Assembly: GCF_002116635.1 (NCBI RefSeq)
Contig: NZ_LQPW01000023.1
Span: forward strand, 1-37,907
DNA length: 37,907 nt
Origin: Mycobacterium szulgai
GTDB taxonomy: Bacteria > Actinomycetota > Actinomycetes > Mycobacteriales > Mycobacteriaceae
Direction: 5' to 3'
Of the stretch, positions 1 through 10,989 are shown one piece after another; the first letter of the stretch is position 1, and each line of letters begins with the position of its first letter. Under the pieces are notes generated by a model, which saw nothing but the letters and a program-made list of their open reading frames with translations, had not been told where the DNA came from and did not search any database. Made by a program: the position numbers and the translations under genes.

Positions 1-143
1 TAGACCACCCCGAGGCCGCCCTGGCCAACCTGCACCGCCTCGCTGAACCCCGCCGCAGCCAACTCCGACACCACATCCGACGGTGTTGTTGTACCCCGAC
101 CAACCTGGGTACCAAGCGCGGCAAACACCATAAGAACTCCCAT
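1..143 (-). CDS. PknK-like serine/threonine protein kinase, N-terminal fragment (runs off the left edge)
   Basis: Only the first ~48 codons are inside the window. Reading the minus strand from the ATG at 143 (alternative in-frame ATG at 131), the peptide reaches an E-L-A-A-A-G-F segment and then a glycine-rich nucleotide loop, V-G-Q-G-G-L-G-V-V-Y. That is how PknK-type mycobacterial kinases begin, and it closely matches residues 25-46 of the kinase encoded just upstream on the same strand. The two genes are therefore tandem paralogues. Nothing can be said about catalytic residues or the C-terminal half. The 144-299 spacer upstream holds tandem operator-like repeats. Family assignment rests on this short stretch and the similarity to the neighbour. 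Confidence 0.6.
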   Translation of the reverse strand, partial: MGVLMVFAALGTQVGRGTTTPSDVVSELAAAGFSEAVQVGQGGLGVV

Positions 144-181
144 GATCCGGCCCAGGGCGCTTTAGCCAGCGTGCCGATTGC

Positions 182-220
182 ATACAGTACGGCAGTACTT
201 GGATACAGTACAGCGGTATT
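182..220. promoter_or_regulatory. Tandem operator-like repeats upstream of the partial kinase gene
   Basis: The 9-mer ATACAGTAC occurs at 182-190 and 203-211, 21 bp (two helical turns) apart. Each copy starts an inverted repeat: AGTAC-N4-GTACT at 186-199 (perfect) and AGTAC-N4-GTATT at 207-220 (one mismatch). The pair lies 39-77 bp upstream of the kinase start at 143 and downstream of the end of the next kinase gene. Two same-face dyads suggest cooperative binding by a dimeric regulator. The regulator is unknown. Confidence 0.4.
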
Positions 221-299
221 GGAATTGCAGGGTTGCGCTGCGCTTTGATCGCTTCCTAGGGCGAGGGCTTGGCGGCGCAAGTCGGTGAGGACGCGGCCA

Positions 300-2747
300 T
301 CAGCCAGCGTGCAGATTCGCCCCGGCAGTACCAGACATCGTTCGCGCGATGTCGTCGTTCCCCTCGACAAACTGGAATAGGTTGCGCGCGTCCGCAAGCC
401 AGTCCATGGCCATCGCGGTGTCTCCGCTCTGAAAGGCAAGGTGCGCTGCGGTGAACAGTGCGCGGATGCGCTGCACGCTGGGTTTGGGCGAGGTGGCGGC
501 CAAGGCACGGTTCGCCCATTGGCAGCCCTCGGTCACCATCGCCTGCTGAATCCAGAACCGACGTATGGCGGCGGCCATCTCTACCGCCATTTCTGGGCAA
601 TCGGTCAGGCTGAATTGCAGCGCTTCCCGGATGTTGGGGAGTTCACGTGTGAGGCGCAGGATCCAGTGAAGTTGTTGAGGGCCAAACCATTGGTCCTCGG
701 CTTCGGAGAGCACCTGGTGATACCACGCGGCGTGGCGTCGAGCCAGTCGCGTGCGCTCGTCGCTGGTGATGCGCCCAAGTCCGTAGTCGCGCAGGGTTTC
801 CAATAGCCGATAGCACGCGATGCCGTCATTTTCGGTACGTATCAGGATTGATTTGTCGACCAATGTAGAAAGCAGGTCAAGGAATTCGCTGGCAGGCAGG
901 TCCGCGCCACTGACATATTGGGCTGCCGACAGGTCGAAGTTGCCGGCGAATAGCGATAGTCGCGCCCATACTTGTTGCTCGTCTTGGGTGCACAGGTCAT
1001 AGCTGCGGTCAATGCAGTACGCCAGGGAGCGCTGATCTGTGGCACCGCCGACGCTCAGCAATGCATAACCGTCGCGGAGTCCGTCTGCGATCTGCTCTAC
1101 CGGCATAGCCGGAAGCCGGGTAGCCGCCAGCTCGATGCCCAACGGTAGCCCGTCAACGCGGGCGCAGATGCCGGCTACCGCGGCGGCATTGTGTTCCGTG
1201 AGCGCAAACTCAGGCACCGCGGCGCGGGCACACTCAACAAATAACGTGACCGCGTCATAGCCGGCCAGGTCTTCCACGCTGGGCTCATCCTGAGGGCTGG
1301 GGCAATCGAGCGGCGAGAGCGACAGCACCGCTTCACCACCGACCGCCAGTACTTCGCGGCTGGTTGCCAATATGTGCAGCCGTGGGCAATGCCGCAACAA
1401 GGTGTCGACCAGGTTGGCTGTCTCATTGACGACCTGTTCACAGTTGTCTAGGAGGATCAGCGCCCATCGCCGGTCCAGAACCTCGATCAACGTCTCGATC
1501 GAGGCTTGCGTCGGCTGATTGGCCACCCCCAACGTCGCGGCTACCAGGCCAACCAGCTGCGACCCGTCGGGCACGTCGCCCAAATCCACCCGCCACACCG
1601 CATCGGGGTGGTCGGCACTTAGCTGGTGTGCGGCATGCATAGCCAGACTGGTTTTGCCGACGCCACCCGTACCGGTCACCGTCACCAAACGGGAGCACTC
1701 CAACAACTCGCGCAGCCGTATCAGCTCGGCCGCACGGCCCACCAGGGCTTTCAGCGGCGATGGCAAGCTGTCGTCCTTGCCCCGACCGCGCCCCGACGAC
1801 CGCGAAATGCGGTTGTGTGACCTGTCGCTGCTCGCACGGTCGTGCAGGACCATGTCGTCGACGTTCAGACCGTGCCGGGCTTGGAGTAGCTGAAGTTCTT
1901 GGCCTAATTCGAGGGCCGACGGCCGGTGGTTGGGGTCATGGGCCATTGCTTGCTCGATAATCGCGGCAAAGTCGGCGGGGATTCCCCGTTCACGCAGATC
2001 GGGCAGGTGTTGGCTGGCGATGCGGACGAACTGCGCCATCAACTGCTCGCCGTGGCGCCGTTCAAAGGCCGCATGACCCGTTAGTCCGGTGAAGAGGCTC
2101 GCCCCGAGCCCGTATACATCCGAAGCCTCGCTTGGCGCTGCATCGCCGAATAGTTCAGGCGCGGTAAAGGCCGGCGACCCTTGGAATACACCAGTAGCGG
2201 TTTTGAACCCCGATTTGGTGCGGGCGATCCCGAAATCGCTCAATGCCGGCTGACCGTAATCTGTGGACAGAATGTTTGCTGGCTTGACGTCGCGGTGAAT
2301 AATTCCCGCCCGATGCGCGCACTCCAGCGCGCCGGCGATCTTGACCCCTACTCGCGACACTTCCTCGATATCCAGCGTCCCCACCCGGGCAATCCGCTCC
2401 TGCCAGCACCCCGACCCGCAATACGGCATCACCAGGAACGGATTGCCACTGGCCGTTTGGCCTACCTGCAACACCGCCATGATGTTGGGATGAGCCGTTA
2501 GTGTCGCCATCGCCTGCTGTTCGCGGACGAACCGCGCTTGGTCCTCTTGACATACAACGGTCAAAACCTTGACGGCTACGACCCGATCCAACGCCACCTG
2601 AATGCAGCGGTAGACCGTGCCGAACCCACCCCGGCCAACCTCGACCGCACCGTCGAACCCCGCCGCAGCCAGCTCGACGGCTACGCCGAAGCTACCGGCT
2701 CCTTGGGCCGCAGGTTCATGTTGCGTATCAGCGAGGTTCGGATCCAT
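300..2747 (-). CDS. Serine/threonine protein kinase fused to a STAND (NB-ARC/AfsR-type) ATPase, C-terminus apparently truncated
   Basis: Predicted signalling protein of ~815 residues. The kinase domain (about 25-285) has the glycine loop G-R-G-G-F-G-T-V, the ATP-anchoring lysine K60, the catalytic H-R-D (151-153), N158 and D-F-G (171-173), so it should be active. A polar linker leads to an ATPase with Walker A G-T-G-G-V-G-K-T (359-366) and Walker B-like I-L-L-D-N-C-E, as in AfsR/LuxR-type mycobacterial STAND regulators, then a helical TPR-like region. M. tuberculosis PknK is about 1,110 residues and related LuxR-STAND proteins end in more TPRs and an HTH. Here the frame stops inside the helical region at 300, so the C-terminal part is missing. 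The start at 2747 matches the neighbouring paralogue and PknK; an in-frame ATG at 2834 would add 29 residues. Neither start has a clear ribosome site. Confidence 0.75.
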   Translation of the reverse strand: MDPNLADTQHEPAAQGAGSFGVAVELAAAGFDGAVEVGRGGFGTVYRCIQVALDRVVAVKVLTVVCQEDQARFVREQQAMATLTAHPNIMAVLQVGQTASGNPFLVMPYCGSGCWQERIARVGTLDIEEVSRVGVKIAGALECAHRAGIIHRDVKPANILSTDYGQPALSDFGIARTKSGFKTATGVFQGSPAFTAPELFGDAAPSEASDVYGLGASLFTGLTGHAAFERRHGEQLMAQFVRIASQHLPDLRERGIPADFAAIIEQAMAHDPNHRPSALELGQELQLLQARHGLNVDDMVLHDRASSDRSHNRISRSSGRGRGKDDSLPSPLKALVGRAAELIRLRELLECSRLVTVTGTGGVGKTSLAMHAAHQLSADHPDAVWRVDLGDVPDGSQLVGLVAATLGVANQPTQASIETLIEVLDRRWALILLDNCEQVVNETANLVDTLLRHCPRLHILATSREVLAVGGEAVLSLSPLDCPSPQDEPSVEDLAGYDAVTLFVECARAAVPEFALTEHNAAAVAGICARVDGLPLGIELAATRLPAMPVEQIADGLRDGYALLSVGGATDQRSLAYCIDRSYDLCTQDEQQVWARLSLFAGNFDLSAAQYVSGADLPASEFLDLLSTLVDKSILIRTENDGIACYRLLETLRDYGLGRITSDERTRLARRHAAWYHQVLSEAEDQWFGPQQLHWILRLTRELPNIREALQFSLTDCPEMAVEMAAAIRRFWIQQAMVTEGCQWANRALAATSPKPSVQRIRALFTAAHLAFQSGDTAMAMDWLADARNLFQFVEGNDDIARTMSGTAGANLHAG

Positions 2748-3109
2748 CCACCAACCCCGAGATCCAGCCAACTCGTCGAGCGCAACGCGGAATAGATCGA
2801 CAAGCCGAGGAATATGGGCGCACCACATCGGCATATTACTGCTTTGGGGGCCGGCATTGTAATTGCATATTTCCGGAATTCAGGATGGCGCAAGGAGCTG
2901 CTACTGACCCCCGGGGATGAACGGGATGAACTCACCCTTGGGCTTGTTCACCTATTGCCGGTGCCCGGCCAGACGGGGCCAAGGCCAGCATCCGCCTGCC
3001 TTGGGGTCAATGTCAGGCCTGATACGGATGTGACACAAGATAACTTATGAGGCTAATGTTACGGCGCGCCTCCTCGCCCCCACCGTGGTTCACCGACAGA
3101 ATCGCCCCC
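2748..3109. other. Divergent intergenic region between kinase and steA, with a tandem 9-mer
   Basis: This spacer must hold the promoters of the minus-strand kinase and the plus-strand steA. The clearest structure is a perfect tandem repeat, GGGATGAAC twice without a gap (2914-2922 and 2923-2931). I see no convincing -35/-10 pair for either gene and no RNA gene. Part of 2748-2834 may instead be coding if the kinase starts at 2834. Confidence 0.4.
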
Positions 3110-4291
3110 ATGAAGATGTCAGGGCTTCTATCTCGTAGCACTCCTCGGCCGGGTCTGATCGGCACCGCTCGGGTGGACCGGAATATCGACCGCCTACTGC
3201 GCCGGGTCTGCCCGGGCGACATCGTGGTGCTCGACATCCTGGACCTTGATCGCATCACCGCCGACGCCCTCGTCGAAGCCGACATCGCCGCAGTCGTCAA
3301 CGCATCGCCGTCGGTTTCCGGCCGCTATCCCAACCTCGGTCCGGAGGTGCTGGTCAACAACGGCGTCACTCTGATCGACGAGACCGGTCCTGAGATCTTC
3401 AAGAAGGTCAAAGACGGCGCCAAGATTCGGCTGCACGAAGGTGGGGTGTACGCCGGTGATCGCCGGCTGGTCCGCGGCACCGAACGCACCGACCACGACA
3501 TCGCCGACCTCATGCGGGAGGCCAAGAGCGGGCTGGCGGCTCACCTGGAGGCCTTCGCCGGCAACACGATCGAGTTCATCCGCAGCGAAAGCCCGCTGCT
3601 GATCGACGGAATCGGCATCCCGGACATCGACGTCGACATGCGCCGCCGCCATGTGGTGATCGTCTCCGATGAGGACAGCGCCGCCGATGATCTGAAGTCC
3701 CTCAAACCGTTCATCAAGGAGTACCAACCAGTGCTCGTGGGCGTCGGCTCAGGGGCCGACACCTTGCGTAAGGCGGGCTACCGGCCGCAGCTGATCGTCG
3801 GCGACCCCGACCAGATCAGCACCGAAGTCCTCAAGTGTGGCGCGCAGGTGGTCCTGCCCGCCGACGCCGACGGCCATGCCCCCGGCCTGGAACGCATCCA
3901 GGACCTCGGTGTCGGGGCCATGACCTTTCCGGCCGCCGGCTCGGCGACCGACCTGGCGCTGCTGCTGGCCGACCATCACGGCGCTGCGCTGCTGGTCACG
4001 GCCGGTCACACCGCCAACATCGAGACCTTTTTCGACCGCACCCGCACCCAGAGCAACCCGTCGACCTTCCTGACCAGGCTGCGGGTAGGGGAGAAGCTGG
4101 TGGACGCCAAGGCCGTCGCCACCTTGTACCGCAACCACATCTCGGCCGGGGCCATCGCGCTGCTGGCGCTGACCATGCTGATCGCCATCATCGTGGTGCT
4201 GTGGGTCTCGCGCTCCGACGGCGTGGTGTGGCACTGGATCATCGACTACTGGAATCGCTTCACCCTTTGGGTGCAGAACCTGGTCAGCTAG
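3110..4291 (+). CDS. steA: SteA-like septal membrane protein (Rv1697 family)
   Basis: About 393 residues. The body carries a thiamin-pyrophosphokinase-like catalytic fold (G-D-P-D-Q-I-S near the middle), followed by one C-terminal membrane helix (about 346-366, A-G-A-I-A-L-L-A-L-T-M-L-I-A-I-I-V) and a short tail. The pairing with the next gene is conserved in mycobacteria and corynebacteria, where SteA and SteB form a membrane complex that promotes activity of the peptidoglycan hydrolase RipA during daughter-cell separation. The ATG at 3110 is chosen because the family starts M-(K/R)-M-S-G-L-L-S-R; an in-frame upstream ATG at 3047 would add 21 low-complexity residues. Thirteen bases separate it from steB, so they are co-transcribed. 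Family membership is near certain; the cell-separation role is from corynebacterial work. Confidence 0.93.
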   Translation: MKMSGLLSRSTPRPGLIGTARVDRNIDRLLRRVCPGDIVVLDILDLDRITADALVEADIAAVVNASPSVSGRYPNLGPEVLVNNGVTLIDETGPEIFKKVKDGAKIRLHEGGVYAGDRRLVRGTERTDHDIADLMREAKSGLAAHLEAFAGNTIEFIRSESPLLIDGIGIPDIDVDMRRRHVVIVSDEDSAADDLKSLKPFIKEYQPVLVGVGSGADTLRKAGYRPQLIVGDPDQISTEVLKCGAQVVLPADADGHAPGLERIQDLGVGAMTFPAAGSATDLALLLADHHGAALLVTAGHTANIETFFDRTRTQSNPSTFLTRLRVGEKLVDAKAVATLYRNHISAGAIALLALTMLIAIIVVLWVSRSDGVVWHWIIDYWNRFTLWVQNLVS

Positions 4292-4303
4292 GACGGTGCG
4301 CTG

Positions 4304-7745
<3,442 letters not shown>

Positions 7746-7749
<4 letters not shown>

Positions 7750-8684
7750 CGCTTGCGCTCGAATCTCAGATGCAGGGCTACCTCGACCATCTGACTATCG
7801 AGCGCGGCGTTGCGGCGAACACGTTGAGCTCCTACCGCCGCGATCTGCGGCGCTACTCCAAGCACCTGGAAGACCGCGGGATAAGCGACCTGGCCAAAGT
7901 CGGTGAGGACGACGTCAGCGATTTCCTGGTGGCGCTGCGCCGCGGGGATCCCGAATCCGGATCGGTCGCGCTGTCGGCGGTGTCGGCAGCGCGGGCGCTG
8001 ATCGCGGTGCGCGGACTGCACCGCTTCGCCGCCGCCGAAGGACTGGCCGAACTCGACGTGGCGCGGGCCGTGCGGCCACCCACGCCAGGCCGGCGGCTGC
8101 CCAAGAGCCTGACGATCGACGAGGTGCTGGCGCTGCTGGAGGGCGCCGGCGGCGACGACGCGGCCGACGGGCCGCTCACCTTGCGTAATCGGGCCTTGCT
8201 GGAACTGCTCTATTCCACCGGGGCGCGGATCTCCGAAGCTGTCGGCCTCGACGTCGACGACATCGACACGCAGGCGCGCTCGGCGCTGTTGCACGGCAAG
8301 GGCGGCAAGCAGCGGCTGGTGCCGGTGGGACGTCCCGCCGTGCACGCGTTGGACGCCTACCTGGTGCGGGGACGCCCGGATCTGGCGCGGCGCGGGCGCG
8401 GTACCCCGGCGATCTTTCTCAATGCGCGCGGTGGGCGGCTGTCGCGGCAAAGCGCCTGGCAGGTGCTACAGGATGCGGCCGAGCGGGCCGGTATCACCTC
8501 GGGCGTATCGCCGCACATGCTGCGGCACTCGTTTGCCACCCATCTGCTCGAGGGCGGCGCCGACGTGCGGGTGGTGCAGGAGTTGCTGGGCCACGCCTCG
8601 GTCACCACGACGCAGATCTACACCCTGGTCACCGTGCACGCACTGCGTGAGGTGTGGGCCGGAGCCCATCCGCGGGCCCAATAG
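7746..8684 (+). CDS. xerD: Site-specific tyrosine recombinase XerD
   Basis: 312 residues; acts with XerC at the dif site to resolve chromosome dimers. N-terminal SAM-like DNA-binding domain (about 10-95) with the T-L-S-S-Y-R-R-D-L signature, then the catalytic domain. All catalytic residues are present: R161 (G-A-R-I-S-E), K185 (G-K-G-G-K-Q-R), H257 and R260 (H-M-L-R-H), H283 (L-G-H-A-S) and nucleophile Y292. It should be active. It closes the conserved steA-to-xerD block; the next conserved gene, parA, is 18.7 kb away, so xerD marks the left edge of variable DNA. Its activity also makes it a candidate, though not a likely, agent for that variability. Confidence 0.95.
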
Positions 8685-8838
8685 CTCTGCGCCAAATACC
8701 TGGATTGGAGCGCCGGGTCGGGCACCAGGCCGCGTCGCGCCCATCACCGATGCGGCCCGTGGCCATGATGTCGTGGATGCCCACCGTTCAATCGCCGGAC
8801 CGACCAACGAAACGGGACCAGGCGCGCTTCAAGACCCA

Positions 8839-8919
8839 TTGATTTTCAAGGTTACGCACAGCTTTTATTGACCTCCGCGAAAGGTGGACCGGATGTACGA
8901 TCTTTTGCTTAAGAAAGCA
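8839..8919 (+). promoter_or_regulatory. Candidate promoter and small dyad upstream of the ebo-type operon
   Basis: TTGATT (8839-8844) and TTTTAT (8863-8868) are 18 bp apart and form the best sigma-A-like pair before the operon. A second pair, TTGACC (8868-8873) and TACGAT (8896-8901), has an over-long 22-bp spacer. Downstream is a short inverted repeat, TGCTT-N4-AAGCA (8906-8919), then a GAGGA ribosome site at 8933-8937 before the ATG at 8945. The rest of the 8685-8944 gap shows nothing else. Weak evidence, by eye only. Confidence 0.3.
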
Positions 8920-8944
8920 GTTCGACGAAGCTGAGGATCGTGCG

Positions 8945-10147
8945 ATGGACGATGACAGCAGCACTGCGGGTAAGCGCTGCGGTCTTTGGCTCACCGGCGC
9001 CCGTGGCTCGGTGGCGACCACCTCGATCGTCGGCTTATATGCATTGAGCGCCGGCCTGATCCCCGACACCGGCTGCGTGACTGCCACGCCCGACTTTGCT
9101 GACGCGCCCCTGCCGAAGCTCTCGGATTTCGTGGTGGCCGGGCGCGACATCTCCACCACACCCTTGGTCAAGCGCGCCGAAATGTTGGTTGAGGCCGGGC
9201 TGCTGCCGCCTGGAGTGGTGGCCGCGGTCAACGACCGGCTCGCGGCTACCGACGATGAGATCGTCGGACCCTCGTGCATGGCGACCGCGGACCCGGCCAG
9301 CGCCGGCGCCGCTACCCAGGCGGAACTCGTCGATCGGCTCAGCGACGCGATGGCTTCGTTCATCGCGCGGCACTCGCTGGACGTGTTGGTCGTCGTCGAC
9401 GTGGCATCCACCCAACCACCCGCGATCGACATGCCGGAATTCCGGGATGCCGAACTGCTCCTCCCGGCGCTGGCCGAGCCCAACCGCGTCGTGCTACCGG
9501 CGAGCGGCCTGACCGCCCTTGCCGCGATACGCAATGGCGCCGCATATGCCTGCTTCACACCGTCGCCGACGCTGGGCCTGCCCGCGTTGCGCAGCCTGGC
9601 CGACGATGCCGGCGTTCTCTATGCCGGGCAGGACGCCAAGACAGGTCAAACCTTGCTGCGAACCGTGTTGGCGCCGATGTTCGCCAGCCGCGCGATGGCC
9701 GTGCACTCGTGGTCGGGAACCAATCTGCTGGGCGGTGGGGATGGCGCCACGCTGGCCGATCCGGTGGCAGTGCAGTCCAAGCTCGCCAGTAAACAACGCG
9801 GCATCCAGCAGATGCTCGGCGGTGGCGTGACCGCTCCACTGCACATCGACTATGTGCCCGACCTCGGCGAAACCAAGGTCGCCTGGGATTACATCCATGC
9901 CACCGGATTTCTCGGCGGCCAGATCACGCTGCAAACAATCTGGTCGGCACCGGATTCCGCGTTGGCGGCGCCGTTGGTTCTCGACGTTGCGCGTTTGTTG
10001 GCAATGGGTCGCGGGCACGGCGCGCGCGGCGTCGTCCCGGAGTTGGGCTTCTTCTTCAAGGAACCGTGGGGGTCTGAAACGCATTCACTCGCAGCGCAAT
10101 ACGATGCGCTGGTGCGGTGGAGCACGTCGTTTTCGGCTGGCCGGTGA
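8945..10147 (+). CDS. Inositol-3-phosphate synthase-like cyclase (first gene of ebo-type operon)
   Basis: 400 residues. Belongs to the myo-inositol-1-phosphate synthase family, which uses tightly bound NAD to cyclise glucose 6-phosphate to a cyclitol phosphate. The N-terminal Rossmann loop reads L-T-G-A-R-G-S-V-A-T-T. Four lysines align with the catalytic set I recall from Archaeoglobus MIPS (K274, K278, K306, K367): here K279, K283 (S-K-L-A-S-K), K311 (T-K-V-A-W) and K372 (F-F-K-E-P-W), with identical spacing, so the chemistry looks intact. It differs clearly from the housekeeping mycobacterial Ino1 as I remember it, and sits first in a coupled seven-gene operon, so a specialised substrate or product is likely. 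It may replace the EboD sugar-phosphate cyclase of other ebo clusters. Its stop overlaps the next start (GTGA). Confidence 0.85.
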   Translation: MDDDSSTAGKRCGLWLTGARGSVATTSIVGLYALSAGLIPDTGCVTATPDFADAPLPKLSDFVVAGRDISTTPLVKRAEMLVEAGLLPPGVVAAVNDRLAATDDEIVGPSCMATADPASAGAATQAELVDRLSDAMASFIARHSLDVLVVVDVASTQPPAIDMPEFRDAELLLPALAEPNRVVLPASGLTALAAIRNGAAYACFTPSPTLGLPALRSLADDAGVLYAGQDAKTGQTLLRTVLAPMFASRAMAVHSWSGTNLLGGGDGATLADPVAVQSKLASKQRGIQQMLGGGVTAPLHIDYVPDLGETKVAWDYIHATGFLGGQITLQTIWSAPDSALAAPLVLDVARLLAMGRGHGARGVVPELGFFFKEPWGSETHSLAAQYDALVRWSTSFSAGR

Positions 10148-10989
10148 AGGTCAAGGCGTATCTCGACCTGATGCGGGCGCCTGCCGCGCTGACAGTTCTC
10201 GGTGATACGGCTGTCGGTGCCATTTGGGCGGGCCGCCCGCTCTCGGGGCGACGGCTCGCGCTGCCGCTGGCCTCGGCACTGTTGTATTGGAGCGGCATGG
10301 TGCTCAACGACTGGGCCGACCGCCGTCGCGACGCCGTGGAGCGGCCCGAGCGGCCCATTCCGTCCGGCAAGGTGTCGCCCGGCGCCGCGCTGTCGCTTGC
10401 GACGGGATTGGCGGCGGCAGGTGTCGCGACGGCGACCGTGGTCAGCGGCCGGCACGGGCTGGCCGCAGCCGCTCGAATCATGTTGTGCGTCACGGCATAT
10501 GACGTGGTCGCCAAGGACACCGCCGTCGGACCGCTGGTCATGTCGGGCTGCCGGTTTTTCGATGTCATGCTCGGTGCGGGTCCGGGTTCTCGGGCCGCGC
10601 TTGTTCCGGCGTCGGTGATCGGGCTGCATACCACGGCAATCACGGTGCTATCGCGCAGCGAGGTGACGGGTGCCGAACGCAGCCTGCCGGCGGTCGTCGG
10701 CGCAATGGGCGGTGCCGTCGCCACCTCGGCGATGGTGAGCACCGCAGGATATCGGGCCGCACCGGCCGGGGTGGTTTATCTGTGGTCGTTTGGCCCTGGC
10801 CTGTGGCGGGCGTGGCAGCAGCCCAGTGCGGAGGTGATCCGTGCGGCCGTGCGCAACGGTATCGCGTCGATGATCGCAGTGCAGGCGATGCTGGCGGCAC
10901 GTTCTCGGCTGACCATGCTGGCACTGAGCGGGCTCGCAATCGGATTGCGGCTGAAGGTTTCTGCGCCAAAACCCACCGAGGTGACCTGA
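10144..10989 (+). CDS. eboC: EboC-like UbiA-family prenyltransferase
   Basis: About 281 residues, integral membrane. UbiA enzymes transfer a polyprenyl chain from its diphosphate to an aromatic, quinone-like or sugar-phosphate acceptor. The first Asp-rich motif, N55-D56-x-x-D59-x-x-x-D63 (N-D-W-A-D-R-R-R-D), and the second, Y-D120-V-V-A-K-D125, are both present, so the Mg-diphosphate site looks functional. Several hydrophobic helices follow, e.g. L-P-L-A-S-A-L-L-Y-W and the Ala/Val-rich segment after A-V-V-G-A-M-G. GTG at 10144 is chosen because it overlaps the preceding stop by 4 nt and gives the EboC-like start M-K-V-K-A-Y-L-D-L; a GTG at 10117 is possible. Acceptor unknown; the adjacent cyclase suggests a cyclitol (inference). 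Confidence 0.83.
   Translation: MKVKAYLDLMRAPAALTVLGDTAVGAIWAGRPLSGRRLALPLASALLYWSGMVLNDWADRRRDAVERPERPIPSGKVSPGAALSLATGLAAAGVATATVVSGRHGLAAAARIMLCVTAYDVVAKDTAVGPLVMSGCRFFDVMLGAGPGSRAALVPASVIGLHTTAITVLSRSEVTGAERSLPAVVGAMGGAVATSAMVSTAGYRAAPAGVVYLWSFGPGLWRAWQQPSAEVIRAAVRNGIASMIAVQAMLAARSRLTMLALSGLAIGLRLKVSAPKPTEVT

Noticed and set aside
256..600. 114-codon open frame antisense-adjacent to the end of the STAND kinase
   Set aside because: It lies in another frame of the same strand over the kinase's 3' end and reads as Arg/Pro/His-rich shadow sequence; only its last ~15 codons extend past the kinase stop.
8945..10147. Housekeeping ino1
   Set aside because: The catalytic lysines fit the family, but the sequence departs from mycobacterial Ino1 as I remember it and the gene is embedded in a coupled ebo-type operon.
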